Shown one piece after another: positions 7,728 to 13,933 of a stretch of 64,000 nucleotides of DNA. Numbering within the stretch: position 1 is the stretch's first letter; the number at the start of each line of letters is the position of its first letter. The notes below the pieces were generated by a model. It did not search any database and was not told where the DNA came from. It was given only the letters and a program-made list of their open reading frames with translations. Position numbers and translations under genes: made by a program. Location of the stretch: assembly GCF_014842025.1 (NCBI RefSeq), contig NZ_JACYUY010000028.1:1-64000 (forward strand). The letters are read 5' to 3'. Source of the DNA: Massilia sp. CFBP 13721 (GTDB lineage: Bacteria > Pseudomonadota > Gammaproteobacteria > Burkholderiales > Burkholderiaceae_D).

Positions 7728-9335
7728 GTGGCAGATATGAAGAAACGCGCGTTTGCGCTGGGCGGGATGGCGGGCATGCTGGCCCTGAGCGGTTTGTTGG
7801 CGAGCTGTTCCACGCCGCTGAAAGTGGCGACGGCGCCGAAGGGGACGATCCACGCCAGCGGCAAGCTGCCGCCCGCCGCACCGCGCGAATTCCGCGCCGC
7901 CTGGGTCTCGACGGTGGCCAACATCGACTGGCCGAGCCGGCAAAATCTGAAGGCGCCGCAGCAGCAGGCCGAGGCAATCGCCATCCTCGACCGCGCCAAG
8001 GCCATGAATCTGAATGCGATCGTGCTGCAGGTGCGCCCGTCGGCCGACGCCATCTATGCCTCGCCGCTGGAACCGTGGTCGGAATATCTGACCGGCGCCC
8101 AGGGCCAGGCGCCGCAGCCCTGGTATGACCCGCTGAAATTCTGGGTGACGGAGGCGCATGCGCGCGGCCTCGAACTGCATGCCTGGTTCAACCCCTACCG
8201 CGCACGCCACGACGGCGCCCGCTCGCCGGCCGCGCCGAACCACATCACCCGTTCGAATCCGGCCGCCGTAAAACGCTACGGCAAATTCATGTGGATGGAC
8301 CCGGGCGAGGAATCGGCCTCGAAGCAGACCCTCGACGTCGTGCTCGACGTGGTGCGCCGCTACGACATCGACGGCGTCCACATCGACGATTATTTTTATC
8401 CTTACCCGATCGAAGCGAGCGTCAGTGTGGCCGGCAACGAAGCCGCGCTGGACGGCAAGCCGCCGGCCAAGGGCGAACTCGATTTTCCGGATACGCCGTC
8501 CTGGGAGCGCTACCTCGCCCGTGGCGGCAAGCTCGATCGTGCATCCTGGCGCCGCCAGAACGTGAACGAGTTAATTAAAGATATGTACCAGGGCATCCAC
8601 CGCGAAAAAAGCTGGGTGCGCTTCGGTATCAGTCCGTTTGGCCTGGGCCGTCCGGACCGGCGCCCGCCGGGCATCGCCGGCTTTTCGCAGTACGACAAGC
8701 TGTATGCGGACGCGGAACTCTGGCTGCAAAAGGGTTGGCTCGACTATTTCACGCCGCAGCTGTACTGGGCACGCAGCCAGGCGCCGCAGGCGTATGACGT
8801 GCTGCTCGATTACTGGATCGGCCAGAACACGCAGGGCCGCCACCTGTGGCCGGGCCTGTTCACCAGCCGCATCGGCGCACCGACCAAGGCGTATCCGCCG
8901 CAGGAAATCGTCGACCAGATCGCATCGACCCGTGCGCGCCCGCAAGCCGGCGGTCACGTACACTTCAGCATGATCGCCCTGATGCAGAACCGCAAAGGCA
9001 TCACCGACCAGCTCAGCACGGGCTCGTACGCCACGCCGGCGCTGGTGCCGGCCACGCCCTGGCTCGGCAACGTGAAACCGGGCCTGCCGCGCGTAAAAGC
9101 GGTGCGCAGCGGTCGAGGTGTCGACCTGAAACTGGCGGCCGGCAAATCGAACGCGCTATACACGGTGTGGGCGCGCCATGGCGACGAGTGGAAATTCACG
9201 GTCGTGCCGGCCTCGAAGGTCGACTGGAAGGTGGAAGACGATGCGCAGCTGGGCGCGGTGGACGCGGTGTTCGTGGCGGCGGTGGATCGCCTCGGCATCG
9301 AAAGTGACCGCATCCAGGTGTGGGGCAAACCGTAA
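7728..9335 (+). CDS. Glycosidase lipoprotein, GHL10 family (DigH/YngK-like)
   Basis: This 535-residue lipoprotein belongs to the GHL10 glycosyl hydrolase-like family, which includes Bacillus YngK and E. coli DigH (YddW), a hydrolase of peptide-free glycan strands. The N-terminus has a signal ending in LLAS-C (Cys27), so it should be lipidated. The TIM-barrel domain starts at REFRAAWVSTVANIDWP, then ELHAWFNPYRARH and YDIDGVHIDDYFYPYP. The C-terminal 110 residues look like a separate beta domain (from about PWLGNVKPGL). GTG 7728 is chosen because AGGGAG sits 5 bases upstream; ATG 7737 is the alternative. It is 25 bases after nagX, so probably the same transcript. Cleavage of denuded peptidoglycan is inferred from family and setting. 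Confidence 0.8.
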   Translation: MADMKKRAFALGGMAGMLALSGLLASCSTPLKVATAPKGTIHASGKLPPAAPREFRAAWVSTVANIDWPSRQNLKAPQQQAEAIAILDRAKAMNLNAIVLQVRPSADAIYASPLEPWSEYLTGAQGQAPQPWYDPLKFWVTEAHARGLELHAWFNPYRARHDGARSPAAPNHITRSNPAAVKRYGKFMWMDPGEESASKQTLDVVLDVVRRYDIDGVHIDDYFYPYPIEASVSVAGNEAALDGKPPAKGELDFPDTPSWERYLARGGKLDRASWRRQNVNELIKDMYQGIHREKSWVRFGISPFGLGRPDRRPPGIAGFSQYDKLYADAELWLQKGWLDYFTPQLYWARSQAPQAYDVLLDYWIGQNTQGRHLWPGLFTSRIGAPTKAYPPQEIVDQIASTRARPQAGGHVHFSMIALMQNRKGITDQLSTGSYATPALVPATPWLGNVKPGLPRVKAVRSGRGVDLKLAAGKSNALYTVWARHGDEWKFTVVPASKVDWKVEDDAQLGAVDAVFVAAVDRLGIESDRIQVWGKP

Positions 9336-9366
9336 GCGCGTAATTGATCGTTTGCCGATGTATACC

Positions 9367-9485
9367 GTAGGGTGGGCACCCGTGCCCACGCGTTACGTGC
9401 GTTTCTTGCATACGGTGCGAGCGAATAGTCACTGCAGCAGATAAAGGATCCATCCGTAACGCGGGGCACAAGGTGCCCACCCTAC
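9367..9485. repeat. REP-like inverted pair (family A)
   Basis: A forward copy at 9367-9392 (GTAGGGTGGGCAC/GTGCCCACGCG) faces a reverse copy at 9459-9485. Both have GGGCAC/GTGCCC arms but different tips (CC and AA/TT). They sit between the glycosidase and kinase genes. Confidence 0.75.
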
Positions 9486-9510
9486 GTCTCTCGCGGATTA
9501 ATTACGGTTG

Positions 9511-9553
9511 TTCATATATTCGTGGTCTGATTCATTAATTGTATTCATATATT
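9511..9553 (+). promoter_or_regulatory. Direct repeat and half-site upstream of the kinase gene
   Basis: TTCATATATT occurs twice, at 9511-9520 and 9544-9553, 33 bases apart (about three helical turns). Between them lies GTGGTCTGA (9522-9530), which contains a TGGTCT half-site like those of DasR/NagR-type regulators. The region is AT-rich compared with its surroundings and ends just before the ATG at 9561. No clear -35/-10 pair could be fixed. Confidence 0.35.
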
Positions 9554-9560
9554 TTCACGC

Positions 9561-10478
9561 ATGCTGTATCCACCTGACATCGGCCTTGGTATCGACGCCG
9601 GCGGCACCCAGACCCGCTGGGCACTGGCTGCGCCCGACGGTGCGGTCCTGGCCGAGGGCACGGTAGCTGGGCTGTCGGCCCTGCAAATGGCGAAGCCCGA
9701 CGGCCGCGCCAGCGTGCACGCCACCTTTGCCGATCTCGCGCGCGACGTGCTGATGCATGCGCGCCCGGCCCGGGTACGCGCCGGCCTCACCGGGTTCGGC
9801 GGCGACGGCGACCAATTGACGCGCTGGCTGGCCGAACTGCTCGGCATTGCGCCCGGCGCGATCGCCATGTGCAACGACATCGAAATCGCCTACCGCGCCA
9901 GTTTCAATCCCGGCGAGGGCTACCTGGTGTACGCCGGCACCGGCTCGATCGGCGCCTTTATCGATGGCGACGGAAGCTTTCACCGCGCCGGCGGCCGCGG
10001 CGTCGTGCTCGACGATGGCGGCGGCGGCTTCTGGATCGCGCGCGAGGCGCTGCGCCACATCTGGCGCCTGGAAGACGAAGCGCCCGGCAGCTGGGAGCAA
10101 TCGGCCATGGCGCGCGCCGTGTTCGCGCAGGTCGGCGGATCGGACTGGGCCCATTCTCGCCAGTTCATCTACGGCCAGGAGCGCGGCGAAGTCGGCAAAC
10201 TGGCGCTGGCGGTGGCCGCCAGCGCCGCCCAAGACCCGGCCGCCGCCGCGATTCTGGACGAAGCCGGGCGCGAACTGGGCCGCCTGGCCGGCGCCCTGAT
10301 CCGCCGCTTCGGCCCGCGTCCGGTGGTGCTCAGCGGCCGCGCCGCCGGCCTGCACCCGGCGATTGCGGCCAGCATGCGCGCCAGCCTGCCGCCCGCTACC
10401 AGCGTCACCCATACCGAGATGCGCGCCCACCACGCCGCGGCCCGCCTGGCCGCCTGCAACGCCGCTGCCATTACCTGA
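9561..10478 (+). CDS. BadF/BcrA-type amino-sugar kinase (GlcNAc/MurNAc kinase, MurK-like)
   Basis: This 305-residue ASKHA-fold kinase has the phosphate-1 loop LGIDAGGTQTRWAL (about residues 8-21), the phosphate-2 region YAGTGSIGAFI and the adenosine block PVVLSGRAAGL. BadF-family members include human-type GlcNAc kinase and Clostridium MurK, which phosphorylates both GlcNAc and MurNAc at O-6. MurQ needs MurNAc-6-P, and no PTS MurP or AnmK gene is visible nearby, so this kinase is the natural supplier. It precedes amiD by 32 bases in the same direction. Family is firm; sugar specificity is inferred. Confidence 0.82.
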   Translation: MLYPPDIGLGIDAGGTQTRWALAAPDGAVLAEGTVAGLSALQMAKPDGRASVHATFADLARDVLMHARPARVRAGLTGFGGDGDQLTRWLAELLGIAPGAIAMCNDIEIAYRASFNPGEGYLVYAGTGSIGAFIDGDGSFHRAGGRGVVLDDGGGGFWIAREALRHIWRLEDEAPGSWEQSAMARAVFAQVGGSDWAHSRQFIYGQERGEVGKLALAVAASAAQDPAAAAILDEAGRELGRLAGALIRRFGPRPVVLSGRAAGLHPAIAASMRASLPPATSVTHTEMRAHHAAARLAACNAAAIT

Positions 10479-10510
10479 TATTTATATTGAACTGAACTGA
10501 ACGGACCGCC

Positions 10511-11500
10511 ATGAAATCCCTAGCAGCTACCCTCCTGATTGCCTTGCTGGCCGGTTGCGCCACCGCACCAGGCGGCATCGATAAAACGTATACCGCCAAG
10601 GGCCAGGCCAGCCGCGTGCGCTTCCTGGTGCTGCATTACACGGTCGCCGACAAGCCGGCCTCGATCAAGATATTGACCCAGCAGCAGGTCAGCGCCCACT
10701 ACCTGCTGACTGATGACACCAGCCCGACCGTCTATGGCCTGGTCGACGAAACCCGCTCGGCCTATCACGCCGGCAACTCAAGCTGGCGCGGCTACACCCA
10801 GCTCAACAACAGCTCGATCGGCATCGAGATCGTGAATGCCGGCTGGAAGGACACGCCGCAAGGCCGGGTGTATGCGCCATTCCCGCAAACCCAGATCGAC
10901 GCGCTGATTCCTTTGGTAAAGGATATCGTCGCGCGGCACGGCATCCTGCCGGAAAACGTCGTCGGCCACAGCGACATCGCGCCGCTGCGCAAGCAAGATC
11001 CGGGGCCGCTGTTCCCCTGGTACCAGCTGGCGCAGGCGGGCCTGGTGGTATGGCCGGACGCCAACCGCGTCGCCGCCGTGCGCCAGGTGTTCGATGTCCA
11101 GACCCCGGATGCGGCCTGGTTCCAGAAGAAGCTGGCCAGCCACGGTTTCGCACTGGCCCAGACCGGCCTGTTCGACCAGCCGACCAAAACCGTGATCGCC
11201 GCCTTCCAGATGAAATACCGCCCGGCGAACATTGCCGGCGAACCGGATGCGGAAACCGCGGCGATGCTGGAAGTGCTGACCACGCCGGCCAACGCACCGC
11301 TGCCGCCGGTGCCGCCGGCGCCGATTCCGGAAATGCGTCCGGTGCAGCCGGAGCAACCGGCTCAGCCGATCCAACCGTTGCAGCCAGTGCAGCCGCAGCC
11401 GACGCAGCCGGTGCAGCCGCAACCCGTGCAACCCGCCACCCCACCGGCGCCGCCGACCCCGGTGCCGTACACGCCGCCGAACACGCCGCCGGTTGCATAA
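10511..11500 (+). CDS. amiD: N-acetylmuramoyl-L-alanine amidase lipoprotein (AmiD-like)
   Basis: The enzyme cuts the MurNAc-L-Ala amide of peptidoglycan and anhydro-muropeptides. The 329-residue product has a lipobox LLAGC (Cys16), then an Amidase_2 domain (about 30-175) with zinc ligands His42 (VLHYTV), His153 (VGHSDIAP) and Asp163. A PG_binding_1 domain follows at about 195-265 (FALAQTGLFDQPTKTVIAAFQ). The last 60 residues are an extended Pro/Gln/Val tail of VQPQP-type repeats, absent from E. coli AmiD (276 residues), which could span to or sit in the wall. The second glutamate of the active site is plausible at IGIEIVN. Membrane-anchored periplasmic location is predicted. Confidence 0.9.
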   Translation: MKSLAATLLIALLAGCATAPGGIDKTYTAKGQASRVRFLVLHYTVADKPASIKILTQQQVSAHYLLTDDTSPTVYGLVDETRSAYHAGNSSWRGYTQLNNSSIGIEIVNAGWKDTPQGRVYAPFPQTQIDALIPLVKDIVARHGILPENVVGHSDIAPLRKQDPGPLFPWYQLAQAGLVVWPDANRVAAVRQVFDVQTPDAAWFQKKLASHGFALAQTGLFDQPTKTVIAAFQMKYRPANIAGEPDAETAAMLEVLTTPANAPLPPVPPAPIPEMRPVQPEQPAQPIQPLQPVQPQPTQPVQPQPVQPATPPAPPTPVPYTPPNTPPVA

Positions 11501-11585
11501 GGCCCACAGTGACGGTCGCCGCGCATTGCGTTTCCCTGTATCCTTCGGCCTGCCCACTTTGCATGGGCCTTTGAGGGATTGAACC

Positions 11586-12491
11586 ATGCGCTTGCGCCAC
11601 ATCGAAGTCTTCCACGCCATCATGCAGGTCGGCACCATCAGCGGTGCCGCCCAGGTCTTGCACATCTCGCAGCCGGCCGTCACCAAGGTGCTGCAGCATG
11701 CCGAGCTGCAGCTGGGCATGCCGCTGTTCGAGCGCGTGCGCGGAAAACTGTATCCGAAGCCGGAAGCGCACCGCCTGTTCGCCGAAACCGAAAAGCTCAA
11801 CCGTGACCTGCAAGGCATCCGCCGCCTCGCCGCCAGCCTGAAAGGGCGGGCGGTGGAAACGGTGCGCCTGGTGTCGACGCCGACGCTGGCGATCAGCGTG
11901 CTGCCGCAGGCGATGACGGCCTGGCGCCGCGATTTCGCGCAGACCCGCTGCGAACTGGCGACCTACCACACCAGCGAGATCGTCAACGCGCTGCGCCTGG
12001 GCGAAGCCGACCTGGCCTTGTCGCTGCAAGACCCGCGCCACCCCGGCATCGTCGCCGAACCGATCGCCCAGGGCGTACTCACCGTAATGGCGCCCGCCGG
12101 TACCTGGAGCGAGATGGAGTGCACGCAGCCGATCGGCGCCGAGGGACTGAGCGGAGAACTGATCGGCTTGGCCGACAACGACCCCCTCGGAGAAATTGTC
12201 GTCGCCGCCTGCGAAGCGCAGGGCGTGCAGCCGGTGTTTCGCACCGTGGTGCAGACCTACCAGATTGCCCGGTCGCTGGTCGAAGCGGGCGCGGGCACGG
12301 CCGTGGTCGACCCGTTTACGGCAGCCTCGGCGGCATCCGACAAGGTGCAGCGCCGCCAGTGGGCGCCGGCGATCCCGGTTCAATTGTTCCTGCTGACCGC
12401 GAACCACGCGCCGCTGTCGCACGGCGCGCGCGAACTGGCCAATTGCATCGGCGCCACCGCGCGCGCCTGCCTCGACGGGGTAGGCGCATGA
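11586..12491 (+). CDS. LysR family transcriptional regulator
   Basis: This 301-residue protein has the standard LysR layout. The N-terminal helix-turn-helix is MRLRHIEVFHAIMQVGTISGAAQVLHISQPAVTKVLQHAE, and a substrate-binding domain runs from about residue 90. Its stop codon overlaps the start of the D-Ala-D-Ala dipeptidase gene (ATGA at 12488-12491), so the two are translationally coupled. A ligand related to D-Ala-D-Ala or D-alanine would make sense but is not shown by the sequence. Confidence 0.9.
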   Translation: MRLRHIEVFHAIMQVGTISGAAQVLHISQPAVTKVLQHAELQLGMPLFERVRGKLYPKPEAHRLFAETEKLNRDLQGIRRLAASLKGRAVETVRLVSTPTLAISVLPQAMTAWRRDFAQTRCELATYHTSEIVNALRLGEADLALSLQDPRHPGIVAEPIAQGVLTVMAPAGTWSEMECTQPIGAEGLSGELIGLADNDPLGEIVVAACEAQGVQPVFRTVVQTYQIARSLVEAGAGTAVVDPFTAASAASDKVQRRQWAPAIPVQLFLLTANHAPLSHGARELANCIGATARACLDGVGA

Positions 12492-13108
12492 GTAGTCCGG
12501 GCCTGACGCTGGCCAGCGAAGACATCGCCGCCAGCGCCGCCTTCCGCCACCTGGCGTCGATCGCCGGCATCGCGGTCGACCTGCGCTATGCCGGCACGAA
12601 TAATTTCGTCGGGCGCGATTTATATTCTCCCTTCGATTGCGCCTGGCTCCACGTCGAAGCGGCCGCGGCCCTGGAAAAGGCGGTGGCCTGGCTGGCCGCG
12701 CAGGCGCCCGGTTATACCCTGCTGGTGCTCGACGCCCTGCGTCCTCAGCGCGTGCAGCAGCAGTTGTGGGATGCGCTGGCCGGCACCGGCCTGCAGATGT
12801 ACCTCGCCAATCCGGCGCGCGGTTCGATCCACTCCTACGGCATGGCGCTCGACGTCACCATCCTCGATCCGCAGGGGCGCGAACTCGACATGGGCACCGG
12901 TTTCGACGACATGACCGACCTGTCGCACCCGGCGCTGGAGGACGGTTTTCTCTCCGCCGGACAACTGAGCGAGCAGCAAATTGGCAACCGCCGCCTGTTG
13001 CGCGGCGCCATGTTCGACGCCGGCTTCGTCGGCATCACGACCGAATGGTGGCATTTCGATTGCGGCGACCGCGACCGTGTACGCAGCACCTTCCAGCGCG
13101 TGCTGTGA
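12488..13108 (+). CDS. ddpX: D-alanyl-D-alanine dipeptidase (VanX/DdpX family, M15D)
   Basis: This 206-residue zinc peptidase splits D-Ala-D-Ala. Zinc ligands and catalytic residues fit VanX: SIHSYGMALDV gives His115 and Asp122, and TEWWHF gives Glu186 (catalytic base) and His189. The substrate-binding arginine is in LDALRP (Arg85). No signal peptide is visible, so it should act in the cytoplasm as E. coli DdpX does. It is coupled to the upstream LysR gene through an ATGA overlap. There is no vanH or vanA homologue nearby, so a nutritional rather than vancomycin-resistance role is likely, with DadA oxidising the released D-alanine. Confidence 0.9.
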   Translation: MSSPGLTLASEDIAASAAFRHLASIAGIAVDLRYAGTNNFVGRDLYSPFDCAWLHVEAAAALEKAVAWLAAQAPGYTLLVLDALRPQRVQQQLWDALAGTGLQMYLANPARGSIHSYGMALDVTILDPQGRELDMGTGFDDMTDLSHPALEDGFLSAGQLSEQQIGNRRLLRGAMFDAGFVGITTEWWHFDCGDRDRVRSTFQRVL

Positions 13109-13177
13109 GACGTTGCCGCGCTCCCGCGCACACTTGAGTTTTCTCAGCATTTCTCTCTGTTCTGGCCCGGACAATCG

Positions 13178-13258
13178 ATTGGTATTGACGAGAGATTGAT
13201 CGCATGGCTTGACGAGTCCGCTTCCGGGGTCTACTTCCTTCTTTCGCGCAATACCATT
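13178..13258 (+). promoter_or_regulatory. ATTGGTATTG/CAATACCATT inverted repeat
   Basis: ATTGGTATTG (13178-13187) and CAATACCATT (13249-13258) are inverted copies matching at 9 of 10 positions, 61 bases apart. The left copy shares ATTGGTATT with the proposed operator of murQ (4135-4143). The pair lies just upstream of the lipoprotein gene at 13285, whose ribosome-binding site AGGAGAGG is at about 13271-13278. A looped repressor site is possible. Confidence 0.33.
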
Positions 13259-13284
13259 CTTCCAACGGACAGGAGAGGTGCGCA

Positions 13285-13914
13285 ATGAAACGATTCATAT
13301 TGGCTGCTGCCGTGGGAACGGCGCTGGCGGGCTGCAGCACGGGCGCGGGCGAGATCTTCGCCTCGCAGGACCGGACGGTCGAATACGTGCGGGTGTTCGA
13401 CATCAAGACCGACGCCCCGCCTCCCGCCGTCGTGCGCGCCGCCAGCGAGGGCATCAGCCGCAACATCAGCAATGCCACGCTGGCCACGCCGCTGCCGGAA
13501 ACGGCCGAGGTGCTCGACCAGCCGGGCCGTTTTAAATTAGCCGACGCCCCCGGCGCCGCGCGCGGACCTAGCTGCGACGGCGCCACCTGGACCGCCAAGG
13601 CGCGTCCCGACGTGCGTGGCGGCCAGGACATGCACATCGTCGCCTGCCTGTACGCCTATAAAACCGGCTACCACCTCGACATGTACGCCGGTTTTACCAA
13701 AAAGGAGGGGGGATGGCTCGAATGGCCGCGGCGCGCCACCGGCATGGTGCTCGGCACCCCGGAAAAATTCGCCGAAAAGACCATGCTCGACGTCGTGCGC
13801 ACGATCCGCGAATCGACCAGGGCGCAGGTGGCGCTGGTCGAAGCGAAACCGGACGTGTCCGGCGCGCCCTGGCTGGAAGCGGCGCCGGCCGGCACGCAGG
13901 CGTCGAAACCTTGA
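13285..13914 (+). CDS. Predicted lipoprotein of unknown function
   Basis: I do not recognise this 209-residue protein. The N-terminus MKRFILAAAVGTALAGCSTG is a lipoprotein signal with lipobox LAGC (Cys17); Gly at position +2 does not suggest inner-membrane retention. The mature part has two further cysteines (GPSCDGATW and HIVACLY) that may form a disulfide, and ends in a Pro/Ala-rich tail. A good ribosome-binding site (AGGAGAGG) precedes the ATG. It is convergent with the TonB-dependent receptor gene, with a 19-base gap. A wall- or outer-membrane-associated role is suggested only by lipidation and setting. Confidence 0.72.
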   Translation: MKRFILAAAVGTALAGCSTGAGEIFASQDRTVEYVRVFDIKTDAPPPAVVRAASEGISRNISNATLATPLPETAEVLDQPGRFKLADAPGAARGPSCDGATWTAKARPDVRGGQDMHIVACLYAYKTGYHLDMYAGFTKKEGGWLEWPRRATGMVLGTPEKFAEKTMLDVVRTIRESTRAQVALVEAKPDVSGAPWLEAAPAGTQASKP

Positions 13915-13933
13915 CGCTGCGTGCCCCGGGGGC

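Noticed and set aside
12488..13108. Vancomycin resistance vanX
   Set aside because: The fold and motifs match, but no vanH, vanA/B ligase or VanRS pair is nearby and the host is Gram-negative. A nutritional DdpX role is more likely.
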